Of a stretch of 64,000 nucleotides of DNA, positions 35,527 through 44,003 are shown one piece after another. The stretch comes from JAGWRI01 sp963728785 (GTDB lineage Bacteria > Gemmatimonadota > Gemmatimonadetes > Gemmatimonadales > Gemmatimonadaceae): positions 1,178,001-1,242,000 of the forward strand of contig CAVSKV010000002.1 in assembly GCA_963728785.1 (NCBI GenBank), in the 5' to 3' direction. Each line of letters starts with the position of its first letter. Within the stretch, counting starts at the first letter, position 1. Made by a program: the position numbers and the translations under genes. The notes beneath the pieces were generated by a model. The model was not told the DNA's origin, did not search any database, and saw nothing but the letters and a program-made list of their open reading frames with translations.

Positions 35527-38500
35527 GCCTCTCGGAGATCTTCATCCGTCGTCCGGTCATGACGATCCTCGTCATGATCGGGATCGTCGTATTCGGCATC
35601 ACGGCCTATCAGGGTCTCCCGGTGAGCGACCTGCCGAACGTGGATTATCCCACGATCACGGTCAGCGCGTCGCTCCCAGGGGCAAGCCCCGAAACGATGG
35701 CGTCCGCCGTGGCGACACCGCTCGAGAAGCAATTCTCCACGATCGCCGGCATCGACAATATGACGTCGGCCAGTGCTCTGGGTTCGACGTCGATCACGCT
35801 CCAGTTCACCCTCGACCGCGACATCGACGCCGCGGCCCAGGACGTGCAAGCGGCCATCGCCCAGACGCTGCGCAGCCTGCCGCCGGGCATCATCCCGCCC
35901 TCATACCAGAAGGTCAATCCGGCCGAGCAGGCTATCATCTACTTCGCGCTCACCTCCAACCTGATGCCGCTGTCGCAACTCGACGAATACGCCGAGACGG
36001 TGCTGGCCGAGCGCATTTCGATGGTCTCCGGCGTGGCGCAGGTGCAGGTATTCGGGTCGCAGAAGTACGCCGTGCGCATCCAGCTCGATCCCACCGCCCT
36101 GGCCTACCGCCAGATCGGCATCGATCAGGTAGCCAACGCAATCGCCAACGAGAACGTGAATCTCCCGACGGGCATTCTGTGGGGCCCGAACCGGGCGTAT
36201 ACCGTCGAGGCGAATGGGCAACTCCTCGGCAACGCCCAACTGAACGACGCGGCGGCGTTCCGGAAGATGGTCGTGGCGTATCGCAACGGGGCGCCCGTGC
36301 GGCTGGACGAGATCGGGAACGTCCTGGACGATGTCCAGAACAACAAGGTGGCGAGCTGGTACAACGGCGCCCGCTCGGTCATCCTCGCCGTGCAGCGGCA
36401 GCCCGGCACGAACACGGTGGAGATCGCGACCAATGTGAAGAGTCTGGTCAATTCTCTGCGTTCGCAGATTCCCGGCAGCGTCCAGATCCACACCCTCTAT
36501 GACCGGTCGGTGTCGATTCAGGATTCCGTGCACGACGTGAAGTTCACGCTGCTGCTCACGCTCACGCTCGTGATCCTCGTGATCTTCGTGTTCCTCCGGA
36601 ACCTCTCGGCCACAGCGATTCCGAGCCTCGCCCTGCCACTCTCCGTCATTGGAACGTTCGCGGTCATGGATGTGCTCGGATTTAGCCTCGATAACCTGTC
36701 GTTGATGGCTCTCACGCTCGCCGTCGGATTTGTCGTGGACGACGCGATCGTGATGCTCGAGAACATCGTGCGCCACATGGAGATGGGAAAGGATCCGATG
36801 ACGGCGGCGTTCGATGGAGCGCGCGAGGTCGGCTTCACGATCCTCTCCATGACGCTGTCGCTCACCGCCGTGTTCATTCCGATCCTGTTTCTGGGCGGAA
36901 TCATCGGCCGACTGTTCCATGAGTTCGCGGTCACGATCGCGGTGGCTATCCTCGTGTCAGGCTTCGTATCCCTGAGCCTCACCCCGATGCTGGCCAGCCG
37001 TTTTCTCCGGCCGCTCAGCGAGGAGGAACACGGCGCCTTCTTCAACGCCACGGAGCGCGGATGGATCTGGATCGTCGGCCGATATGAACGCGCCCTCCAC
37101 CTCACGATGCGGCACCGCCGCGGGATGATGGTGTTTTCGCTGTGCATCCTGATCGCCACCGGATTCCTGTTCGTGGTCATCCCCAAGGGGTTCATTCCCA
37201 GCGAGGACACGGGCCGCATGAATGCGACGACGCAGGCCGCGGCCGGCATTTCCATGGACGACCTGATCAGGCACCAGCAGCAGGTGGCCGCCATCGTCGC
37301 CGCCGATACGAATGTCGACGGCTTCATGTCGTCGATCGGCGCCGGCGGACCCACCTCGTCGTTCAACCAGGGGCGCCTGTTCATGGGGATGAAGCCGCGC
37401 GCCCATCGGCTGAGCGCCGATGCATTCATCAGTGAGATCCGGCCCAAACTGGCCCGGATTCCGGGCATGGTCGTGTACATGCAGAACCCGCCCTCTATCC
37501 AGATCGGCGGCCGAGTCTCGGCGGGACTGTACCAGTTCACCCTCCAGTCGTCCGACATCGACGCGTTGTACGCGGCGTCCGGACAACTGCTCGACTCAAT
37601 TCGCAAGTTGCCCCAATTGCAGGACGTTTCGAGTGACCTGCTCCTTGGGAACCCCCAGGCCAGCATCGAGATCGACCGCGACCGGGCTGCCTCGCTCGGC
37701 GTGACGGCCTCGCAGATCGAAAACGCGCTGTACGACGCCTACGGATCCGGCCAGGTGTCCACCATCTATACACCGAACAACGAGTACTGGGTGGAGATGG
37801 AACTGGAACCTCAGTACCAGAAGGACCTGTCGGCGCTCTCTCTCCTTTACGTCACGTCGAACTCGGGCACGCAGGTGCCGTTGAGCGCCGTCTCGGAGAC
37901 CATTCAGGATACGGGCCCGCTCACGGTCAACCACTCGGGCCAGTTGCCCTCGGTGACGATCTCGTTCAACCTCGCCGACGGCGTTGCGCTCGGTGAAGCC
38001 AGCGGCGCGGTGCAGCGCGTGGCGAACAGGATCGTGCCGGCGTCGGTGACCACCGCGTTCTCCGGCGCCGCTCAAGCATTCCAGTCGGCGCAGGCGGGCC
38101 TCGCGATATTGCTCGTGCTCGCCATCTTCGTGATCTACGTGGTGCTCGGCATTCTGTATGAGAGCTTCATCCACCCGCTGACCATTCTGTCGGGCCTTCC
38201 GTTCGCGGCGTTCGGTGCGTTGCTCACGCTGCTCATCTTCCATGTGGAGTTGAGCGTGTTCGCCTTCGTCGGCATCATCCTGCTCATAGGACTGGTGAAG
38301 AAGAATGCGATCATGATGATCGACTTCGCGGTGGCGGCGGAGCGGAGTGAGCACCTGTCGGCCGAGGATGCCATCATCAAGGCCTGCCTCATCCGCTTCC
38401 GTCCAATCATGATGACTACCATGGCAGCGCTGCTCGGCACGATACCCATCGCACTGTCCCAGGGTGCCGGCTCCGAATCGCGGCGGCCGCTGGGCATCGC

Positions 38501-38648
38501 CGTGGTTGGCGGGCTGTTCTTCTCTCAGTTCATCACGTTGTTCATCACCCCGGTGGTGTATACGTATCTCGACGTGGTGAGCCATCGCGCGCAGGGACTG
38601 CTTGGACGGCGTCGCGTGCGGGCCGCTGAGCCGGTGCCCGCCGACTGA
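35523..38648 (+). CDS. RND efflux pump inner-membrane transporter (MdtB/MdtC-like)
   Basis: 1041 residues, the standard RND length. It opens with SEIFIRRPVMTILVMIGIVVFGITAYQGLPVSDLPNVDYPTI, typical of MdtB/C and HAE1 pumps, and has the proton-relay Asp pair at 406-407 in VGFVVDDAIVMLENI. Second-half motifs (GLVKKNAIMMIDFA, RFRPIMMTTMAALLGTIPIAL) are intact. It lacks the charged motifs of heavy-metal (HME/CzcA) pumps. It ends the operon that starts with the sigma factor; all joins are 4-base overlaps. I infer export of organic toxicants or envelope debris, induced by the sigma/sensor trio. Confidence 0.93.
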   Translation: MSLSEIFIRRPVMTILVMIGIVVFGITAYQGLPVSDLPNVDYPTITVSASLPGASPETMASAVATPLEKQFSTIAGIDNMTSASALGSTSITLQFTLDRDIDAAAQDVQAAIAQTLRSLPPGIIPPSYQKVNPAEQAIIYFALTSNLMPLSQLDEYAETVLAERISMVSGVAQVQVFGSQKYAVRIQLDPTALAYRQIGIDQVANAIANENVNLPTGILWGPNRAYTVEANGQLLGNAQLNDAAAFRKMVVAYRNGAPVRLDEIGNVLDDVQNNKVASWYNGARSVILAVQRQPGTNTVEIATNVKSLVNSLRSQIPGSVQIHTLYDRSVSIQDSVHDVKFTLLLTLTLVILVIFVFLRNLSATAIPSLALPLSVIGTFAVMDVLGFSLDNLSLMALTLAVGFVVDDAIVMLENIVRHMEMGKDPMTAAFDGAREVGFTILSMTLSLTAVFIPILFLGGIIGRLFHEFAVTIAVAILVSGFVSLSLTPMLASRFLRPLSEEEHGAFFNATERGWIWIVGRYERALHLTMRHRRGMMVFSLCILIATGFLFVVIPKGFIPSEDTGRMNATTQAAAGISMDDLIRHQQQVAAIVAADTNVDGFMSSIGAGGPTSSFNQGRLFMGMKPRAHRLSADAFISEIRPKLARIPGMVVYMQNPPSIQIGGRVSAGLYQFTLQSSDIDALYAASGQLLDSIRKLPQLQDVSSDLLLGNPQASIEIDRDRAASLGVTASQIENALYDAYGSGQVSTIYTPNNEYWVEMELEPQYQKDLSALSLLYVTSNSGTQVPLSAVSETIQDTGPLTVNHSGQLPSVTISFNLADGVALGEASGAVQRVANRIVPASVTTAFSGAAQAFQSAQAGLAILLVLAIFVIYVVLGILYESFIHPLTILSGLPFAAFGALLTLLIFHVELSVFAFVGIILLIGLVKKNAIMMIDFAVAAERSEHLSAEDAIIKACLIRFRPIMMTTMAALLGTIPIALSQGAGSESRRPLGIAVVGGLFFSQFITLFITPVVYTYLDVVSHRAQGLLGRRRVRAAEPVPAD

Positions 38649-38661
38649 TTCGGTGGCGTCC

Positions 38662-38856
38662 TGGCATCAAGAACGGAGGGAAAGAACGGGATGATGAGGA
38701 TGGTCCGGATGAAACGGATGGATGATCTGGGGAGGAGATTCAGGATGAGGATCAGCTCGCGTGGCGAGTTGGTCTCATCCTGAAGCCCCCAGACTTTTCA
38801 TCTGTTTCATCGGCTCATTCCGGATCATCTCGATCCAAGCTCCGTCCTTGATGCCA
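38662..38856. repeat. ~195-bp imperfect hairpin repeat (copy A)
   Basis: The arms 38662-38749 and 38774-38856 are imperfect reverse complements. They begin TGGCATCAAGAACGGAG at the left end and finish CTCCGTCCTTGATGCCA at the right. Inner segments also match (TTCAGGATGAG with CTCATCCTGAA; CCGATGAAACAGATG against CCGGATGAAACGGATG). The loop contains a small hairpin CTCGC-GTG-GCGAG. A shorter related copy lies at 41572-41650. No frame is coding. It may be a MITE or REP-like intergenic element and would also act as a strong RNA structure after the RND operon. Confidence 0.7.
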
Positions 38857-38887
38857 GCCCAGCGCGCCGACCGCCCCCCTTGTATAT

Positions 38888-38915
38888 TGCTATATGCGTA
38901 GCTAGTTATATAGCA
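38888..38915 (+). promoter_or_regulatory. Palindromic operator ahead of thioredoxin
   Basis: TGCTATAT (38888-38895) and ATATAGCA (38908-38915) are perfect 8-base inverted repeats around a 12-base spacer, in an AT-rich island 60 bases before the thioredoxin start. TATATTGCTATATGC and TTATATAG also provide -10-like boxes. AT-rich palindromes of this spacing are usual ArsR/SmtB-family sites, and such a regulator follows thioredoxin, so autoregulation of the pair is likely. Confidence 0.55.
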
Positions 38916-38975
38916 TCGCCTCCGGGCCCTGCCGGCCGCGCTGGCGCTGAACCGACCAACCGTCCGAGGAAGTCC

Positions 38976-39431
38976 ATGACGTCATCCACGAATTCCACTG
39001 CTGCGCCCCAAGCCGCGCTGGGCGTCGTCCGCTGTCCCTTCTGCGGAGCCCTCACCAATGCCGACCTCGCCGCGGGCACCCCCAACTGCTCCGGGTGCGG
39101 CAAGCCCGTGCTCGCCGACCGCCCGATGCCGGTCACCGATGCCGATTTCCACCGCATCGTCGCCGACAGCAAGCTCCCTGTGCTGGTCGACTTCTACGCC
39201 GACTGGTGCGGCCCCTGCCGTATGATGGCCCCGGTACTCGACGAAATGGCGCGCCAGCACATGGGTCGCCTCCAGATCCTCAAGCTCGACACGGACCGCT
39301 TTCCGAGCGTGGCCAACGGGCTCGGCATCCGCGGCATCCCGACGCTCATTCTGTTCAAGGACGGCAAGGAAGCCGCCCGGCAAGTAGGGGCCGCACCGAA
39401 GTCGATGCTCGAGAAGATGGTCGGGGGTTGA
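38976..39431 (+). CDS. trxC: Thioredoxin with N-terminal zinc ribbon (thioredoxin 2 type)
   Basis: 151 residues from the ATG at 38976, with GAGGA 8 bases upstream. C20-PF-C23 and C38-SG-C41 form a zinc ribbon as in E. coli TrxC, followed by the thioredoxin fold with active site W77-C-G-P-C81 in VDFYADWCGPCRMMAPVLDEMA and the cis-Pro loop RGIPTLILFKDG. It reduces protein disulfides in the cytoplasm; TrxC-type proteins are linked to oxidative stress. A regulator of the ArsR family follows 74 bases later, and an 8-base palindrome precedes it. The alternative TTG start at 38880 lies inside the operator and is rejected. Confidence 0.9.
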   Translation: MTSSTNSTAAPQAALGVVRCPFCGALTNADLAAGTPNCSGCGKPVLADRPMPVTDADFHRIVADSKLPVLVDFYADWCGPCRMMAPVLDEMARQHMGRLQILKLDTDRFPSVANGLGIRGIPTLILFKDGKEAARQVGAAPKSMLEKMVGG

Positions 39432-39505
39432 TCCTGAACCGCCTTCCGGTGCATGATCAACCATATTCGCAGATGGTCAGTTCACGCTCCGTCCAATGCC
39501 CGCAC

Positions 39506-39838
39506 ATGAGCAACGCCAAGATGACCCCGGAACTGCTCGCGCTGATCGCCGACCGCTTCAAAGTACTGGCGGAGCCGGCGCGGCTGCAGATTCTCCAGGC
39601 ATTACGCGCTGGCGAACGCTCAGTGAGCGATCTCGCTCAGGCCACCGGCCTGGGCCAGGCTAATCTGTCCAAGCACCTCAAGGGCCTCTACGACGGCGGG
39701 TTCGTGGATCGCCACCGTGAGGGGCTGTTCGTGATCTACCGGTTGGCCGACGCCGATGTGTTCCGCATCTGCGACCTCATGTGCGGCCGGCTGGAAGAGA
39801 TGAGTACCCAGCGCCGGAAGCTGCTGGCGCGGAGGTAG
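39506..39838 (+). CDS. ArsR/SmtB-family transcriptional regulator
   Basis: 110 residues with a winged helix: FKVLAEPARLQILQALRAGERSVSDLAQATGLGQANLSKHLKGLYDGGFVDRHREGLFVIYRL. The usual ArsR metal site (CVC in helix 3) is absent; two cysteines, C89 and C93, lie in the last helix as CDLMC, which could form a thiol switch or bind a metal between subunits. It probably controls the upstream thioredoxin through the palindrome at 38888. An earlier in-frame ATG at 39473 would add 11 residues; neither start has a good ribosome site. Three bases separate its stop from the polX GTG. Confidence 0.85.
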   Translation: MSNAKMTPELLALIADRFKVLAEPARLQILQALRAGERSVSDLAQATGLGQANLSKHLKGLYDGGFVDRHREGLFVIYRLADADVFRICDLMCGRLEEMSTQRRKLLARR

Positions 39839-39841
39839 CGC

Positions 39842-41563
39842 GTGGAGAACGCGGAGATCGCCCGGCTCTTCCGCGAAATGGCAGAGTTGCTCGAAATCCA
39901 GGGAGCGAACACGTTCCGCATCCGCGCCTACCGCAATGCGGCACGCGTGGTCGAGGAGCACACCGAGCCGATCGCCGCGCTCGTCGAACACGACGGCGGC
40001 AAGTTGCAGGAATTACCCGGCATCGGCGCCGATCTGGCCGGCAAGATCGAGGAGATTGTCCGCACCGGGTCGCTCAAGGCGCTCCGGGAGTTGCAGCACG
40101 GGGCGCCCAAAGGCGCCGTCCAGTTGATGGGCGTGCCGGGCATCGGGCCCAGTCGGGCCCGCGTGCTCGTCGAGAAGCTCGGCATTCGCTCCGTCGCCGG
40201 ATTGGAGCGTGCCGCCAAGGCCGGCAAGATCCGCACTCTGCCTGGCTTCGGCACGGCAACCGAAAGAAAGATCCTCAACGAGTTGGCCGCGCGTGGCGGC
40301 GGCGGGCACCGCGTCATACGCGCCGTCGCTGCCCAGTACGGCGAGTCGATGCTCGCCTACCTGCGCGCCTTCCCGGGCGTGAAGCGCGCCGACATCGCAG
40401 GCAGCTTCCGACGGGGGCGCGAGACCGTTGGCGACCTCGACGTTCTCGTCGAGTGCAGCCGGGGCCAGGCCGTCTCCGACCACTTCGTGGTCTTTCCCGA
40501 AGTTCGCGAGGTGCTCGCCCACGGGTCCACCAAGGCCTCGGTGGTCCTCGCGTCTGGCCTGCAGATCGACCTCCGCGTACTCGACGCCAAGTCGTACGGC
40601 GCCGGCCTGTACTATTTCACTGGCTCCAAGGCGCACAACATCGCCGTACGCCGTATGGGCCAGAAGCGTGGCCTCAAGATCAACGAATACGGCGTGTTTC
40701 GCGGTTCCAAACAGGTCGGCGGCCGCGAGGAGGTTGACGTCTTCCGAGCGGTCGGACTCCCCTGGATCCCCCCGGAACTGCGCGAAGACCGCGGCGAGAT
40801 CGAGGCCGCGGAGCACGAGAAGCTTCCTGCCCTCGTCGAATTTGGGGACGTCCGCGGCGACCTGCAGATGCACAGCACCGACAGTGACGGCCGCGTGCCG
40901 CTCGAAGCGATGGCCGAGGCGGCCGAAGCGATGGGATACGAATACATCGCGATCACCGATCACGGACCCCTGATGCGGATGGTGCAGGGGCTGGACGACG
41001 CCGGCTTTCGCCGCCAGCGCAAGCGCATCGACAAACTCAACGCCAAGTTGCGCAAGCTCACCGTGCTCGCCGGCGCCGAAGTGGACATCCGTGCCGACGG
41101 CACGCTCGACCTCAAGGACGACACACTAGCTGCGCTCGACATCGTGTTCGTCGCCCTCCACGTGAAGCTCGATCTCGAACCGGCCAGACAGACTGAACGG
41201 GTGTTGCGCGCACTCACGCATCCATCGGTGGACGTATTCGCCCACCCGACGGGACGGCTCATCAATGGTCGGCGCGGCGCACGGTTCGACTTCGATCGTG
41301 TGGTCAAGGCCGCCGTGGACCACGGCGTGCTGCTCGAAGTGAATGCCCAGCCCGAACGCCTGGACTTGGACGATACGTCCGTGCGGTCAGCCATCGCCCT
41401 GGGCGCCCGAATCATTATCGATACCGACGCCCATTCGCCCAACGAGCTGCGTTTCATGCGCTGGGGCGTGGACCAGGCCCGCCGCGGCTGGGCCGAAAAG
41501 GCCGACGTGGCCAACACGCGGCCCCTGTCGCGGTTCGTGAAGCTCCTCCACGCGGCGCGCTGA
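39842..41563 (+). CDS. polX: DNA polymerase X with PHP 3'-5' exonuclease
   Basis: 573 residues from a GTG. Order: helix-hairpin-helix 8-kDa domain (IARLFREMAELLEIQGANTFRIRAY, ELPGIGADLAGKIEEI, GVPGIGPSRARVLVEKLGI), polymerase palm with ADIAGSFRRGRETVGDLDVLVE (catalytic Asp pair) and NEYGVFR, and a C-terminal PHP domain (GDLQMHSTDSDGRVPLEAM, YIAITDHG, HPSVDVFAHPTGRLINGRRG). This is the bacterial PolX used in gap-filling base-excision repair and end joining. It faces ligA, which could seal the gaps it fills. Length is normal (570). Confidence 0.93.
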   Translation: MENAEIARLFREMAELLEIQGANTFRIRAYRNAARVVEEHTEPIAALVEHDGGKLQELPGIGADLAGKIEEIVRTGSLKALRELQHGAPKGAVQLMGVPGIGPSRARVLVEKLGIRSVAGLERAAKAGKIRTLPGFGTATERKILNELAARGGGGHRVIRAVAAQYGESMLAYLRAFPGVKRADIAGSFRRGRETVGDLDVLVECSRGQAVSDHFVVFPEVREVLAHGSTKASVVLASGLQIDLRVLDAKSYGAGLYYFTGSKAHNIAVRRMGQKRGLKINEYGVFRGSKQVGGREEVDVFRAVGLPWIPPELREDRGEIEAAEHEKLPALVEFGDVRGDLQMHSTDSDGRVPLEAMAEAAEAMGYEYIAITDHGPLMRMVQGLDDAGFRRQRKRIDKLNAKLRKLTVLAGAEVDIRADGTLDLKDDTLAALDIVFVALHVKLDLEPARQTERVLRALTHPSVDVFAHPTGRLINGRRGARFDFDRVVKAAVDHGVLLEVNAQPERLDLDDTSVRSAIALGARIIIDTDAHSPNELRFMRWGVDQARRGWAEKADVANTRPLSRFVKLLHAAR

Positions 41564-41571
41564 GCGCTGCC

Positions 41572-41650
41572 GGCACCAGGAACGCCGGGGAAGAATCGGT
41601 GTCATCGGCGGTTTCCGAATCATCTCGTTCCAATCTCAGTTCTTGATGCC
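41572..41650. repeat. Shorter copy (B) of the intergenic hairpin repeat, overlapping the end of ligA
   Basis: GGCACCAGGAAC at the left and GTTCTTGATGCC at the right are near-perfect terminal inverted repeats; the stretch TCATCGGC through CTTGATGCC aligns with the right arm of copy A with about 80% identity over ~50 bases by eye. Unlike A it lacks most of the left arm. The right 15 bases lie inside ligA: the terminal repeat supplies the last codons (Gly-Ile-Lys-Asn-stop). Confidence 0.6.
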
Positions 41651-43654
41651 CGCCTTTCGCAACAGGGCCAGGAACTCGCGTTCGCTCATTTCGCGCACGC
41701 CGTAGCGACGGGCGTCGTCCAGCTTCTCGCCCGGCGACACGCCGACGACCACGAAATCGATATTCGGCCCGACGCTCTCGCCCACGCGGCCGCCGATCGA
41801 CTCCACCAGCTTCTTGGCGGCAGGACGAGTGAGCGACGAGAGGGCGCCGGTGAACACGAGGTGCTTGCCGGAGAGCGGGCCGCTCTGTCGATGTTCCGCC
41901 GTCACCTGGACGCCGGCCTTCAGCAAGCCGTCAAGCAGTCGCCGGGCGTGCGGGCTCTTGAAGAACGCATACACGTCGGCTGCGCGCTTGGCACCGAGGT
42001 GCGGGGTCGCCTCCAGCGTATCGGGCCTGGCCCGCCGCAGCGCGTCCAGCGTGCCGAACTGCTCCGCAAGATCGCGCGCCACCGTGGCACCAATGCCCGG
42101 GATGCCGAGCGCGTAGAGGAATCGGTGTAGCTCCAGCGTACGCGCAGCACGGATTTCGTCCACGAGCTTGCGTGCCGACTTCTCGGCGAACCCTTCGAGG
42201 TGCTGCAGATCCTCCACCGTGAGCGTGAATAGATCGGGAAGTGCGTGGATCAACTCGTGGTCGACCAGCGCATTGGCCGTCTCCTCGCCGATCCCTTCCA
42301 CGTCGAGCGCACCCTCCGACGCGAAGTGCTGGAGCGACCGCTTGAGCTGCGCCGGACACCCGAACCGATTCGGGCAGTACGTCATTGGCCCTTCACGCAC
42401 CACGCGCGCGCCGCAGGCCGGGCAGCGCGCCGGCATTTGGAATGGCGCTCGGCGCTTGCCCCGCTGCTGCGGCAGCCGCTCGACCACCTCCGGGATGACG
42501 TCACCGGCGCGGTATACTCGCACCGTGTCGCCCACGCGGATGTCACGCTTCTTTACCTCCGACGCGTTGTGGAGCGTGGCCCGCGAAACCGTCACGCCCC
42601 CTACCTCCACGGGACGCAGCAGCGCTACTGGCGTGACCAGGCCCGTGCGCCCCACCTGCACGGTGATGTCCTCCACGCGCGTGACTTCGACCCGCGGCGG
42701 GAACTTGTACGCCAACGCCCACCGCGGGTGATGGCCTGTAGCTCCCATACGCCGGCGGGTGCCGAGGTCCGTCACCTTGATCACGATGCCGTCGATTTCG
42801 TAGCCAAGTGTGTCGCGACGCTTCGCCATGGCCGCGTGGTAGGCCTCGATGTCGGCCATCGTCCGGCCGATTTCCGTGTGGTCGGTCGTCCTGAGGCCCC
42901 AGGCGCGGAGCGCGTTCAGCACCACCGTGTCGTCGTCGAACTCGATGCCGTCCACCGCCATGATCTCGTACGAGATGAACTGCAGCGGACGCTGGGCCGT
43001 GATCCGCGCGTCGAGCTGCCGCAGCGAGCCGGCGGCGGCGTTACGTGGATTGGCGAACGGTTCCTCGTCTCGCTGCACCAGCTGCTTGTTCAGCCGCTCG
43101 AAGCCGCCCAGCCCCATCATGATTTCACCCCGCAGCGACACGTAGCGCGGCACCGGCCGCTCGTCCGTGCGCAGTGTAAGCGGGATCGACGGAATCGTGC
43201 GCACGTTGGCCGTGACGTCCTCTCCCTCGGTCCCATTGCCCCGGGTCACACCGCGCGCCAGCTGGCCCCGCTCGTAGACCAGCTCCATCGACGCACCGTC
43301 GAGCTTCGGTTCGAGCAGATAGCACAGCTTGGCGCCCAGCGCCTGGCGCATCCGCACGTCCCACCGCGCCACCTCGTGGGCATCGCGCGTCGCGTCGAGG
43401 CTGATCATGGGCGCTGCGTGGCGTCGCGTCTCGAACGCGCTGGTCGGCGTGCCCGACACGCGTTGAGTGGGTGAGTCGGGGGTGACGAGTTCGGGGTGCG
43501 CGGCTTCGAGCTTACGCAGCTTCACGACGAGCGCATCGTAGGCATCGTCGGAGATCGCCGGCCGGTCGCGCACGTAGTATAGGTAGTCGTTGCGACGGAT
43601 CTGTTCGCGCAGCCGTTCCGCGGTGTCGCGAAGGGTGCGCGCGGTGCTGGTCAT
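41636..43654 (-). CDS. ligA: NAD-dependent DNA ligase
   Basis: 672 residues, standard length. Domain Ia (RNDYLYYVRDRPAISDDAYD), adenylation domain with the active-site Lys117 in LLEPKLDGASMELVY, OB fold, zinc finger (CPAC...YCPNRFGCPAQL, four Cys near residues 405-430), four helix-hairpin-helix motifs, and a C-terminal BRCT (KHLVFTGALSSLTRPAAKKL to the end). All parts are intact, so it should be the essential replicative ligase. Its last four residues, GIKN, are encoded by the end of the intergenic repeat B. Convergent with polX. Confidence 0.96.
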   Translation of the reverse strand: MTSTARTLRDTAERLREQIRRNDYLYYVRDRPAISDDAYDALVVKLRKLEAAHPELVTPDSPTQRVSGTPTSAFETRRHAAPMISLDATRDAHEVARWDVRMRQALGAKLCYLLEPKLDGASMELVYERGQLARGVTRGNGTEGEDVTANVRTIPSIPLTLRTDERPVPRYVSLRGEIMMGLGGFERLNKQLVQRDEEPFANPRNAAAGSLRQLDARITAQRPLQFISYEIMAVDGIEFDDDTVVLNALRAWGLRTTDHTEIGRTMADIEAYHAAMAKRRDTLGYEIDGIVIKVTDLGTRRRMGATGHHPRWALAYKFPPRVEVTRVEDITVQVGRTGLVTPVALLRPVEVGGVTVSRATLHNASEVKKRDIRVGDTVRVYRAGDVIPEVVERLPQQRGKRRAPFQMPARCPACGARVVREGPMTYCPNRFGCPAQLKRSLQHFASEGALDVEGIGEETANALVDHELIHALPDLFTLTVEDLQHLEGFAEKSARKLVDEIRAARTLELHRFLYALGIPGIGATVARDLAEQFGTLDALRRARPDTLEATPHLGAKRAADVYAFFKSPHARRLLDGLLKAGVQVTAEHRQSGPLSGKHLVFTGALSSLTRPAAKKLVESIGGRVGESVGPNIDFVVVGVSPGEKLDDARRYGVREMSEREFLALLRKAGIKN

Positions 43655-43759
43655 GCGGGCCTCAGTGGAGCAGAGTGGCGCGGCACGCAGTGCTTCTGCA
43701 ATCTGGACGATGCGCCGGTGATGTGAAACGATCCGGTCAGGATTGGTGCCAATTTGTGC

Positions 43760-43765
43760 TATATT
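43760..43765 (+). promoter_or_regulatory. Extended -10 promoter immediately upstream of a small gene
   Basis: TGCTATATT is an extended -10 (TG, one base, TATATT at 43760-43765). Seven bases later a likely start of transcription falls on or beside the GTG at 43774, which predicts a leaderless or nearly leaderless mRNA. AATTTG at about 43751 is the only weak -35 candidate. Confidence 0.45.
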
Positions 43766-43773
43766 CTGCTAGC

Positions 43774-43974
43774 GTGCGCGCCACGTATCGCTTCCACGGC
43801 GAATCCGGCGTCACGGAACACGAACGACATTGGGAACCGTACGCGATCCACGACGGCCACGCGGTCGTCGTTTCCTACGTCCGGAACGAATTCCGGACCA
43901 TTCCTCTCAAGCACATCGTGAGCGTTGAGATCCACGAGCGCGAGTTCGAACCGCGCCGGCCGGTGGAGTTATAG
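43774..43974 (+). CDS. Small hypothetical protein (66 residues)
   Basis: From the GTG at 43774 the frame reads VRATYRFHGESGVTEHERHWEPYAI and continues with alternating hydrophobic/charged residues to IVSVEIHEREFEPRRPVEL. It looks like a compact beta-rich protein without membrane segments or cysteines. I recognise no family. The frame is open further upstream to 43675 but that part overlaps the ligA promoter region and the -10 box. Codon use is like its neighbours. It lies between ligA (divergent) and the CarH-type gene (convergent). Confidence 0.55.
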   Translation: MRATYRFHGESGVTEHERHWEPYAIHDGHAVVVSYVRNEFRTIPLKHIVSVEIHEREFEPRRPVEL

Positions 43975-44003
43975 GCCGAGCGACACCGACGTCCAGCCAT
44001 CGC

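Noticed and set aside
36518..37666. 382-residue open frame on the minus strand
   Set aside because: Antisense to the second RND pump; no motif.
38662..38856. Plain rho-independent terminator for the RND operon
   Set aside because: The structure is far longer than a terminator, lacks a T-tract and has a relative at 41572-41650, so a repeat element is the better description, though it may end transcripts too.
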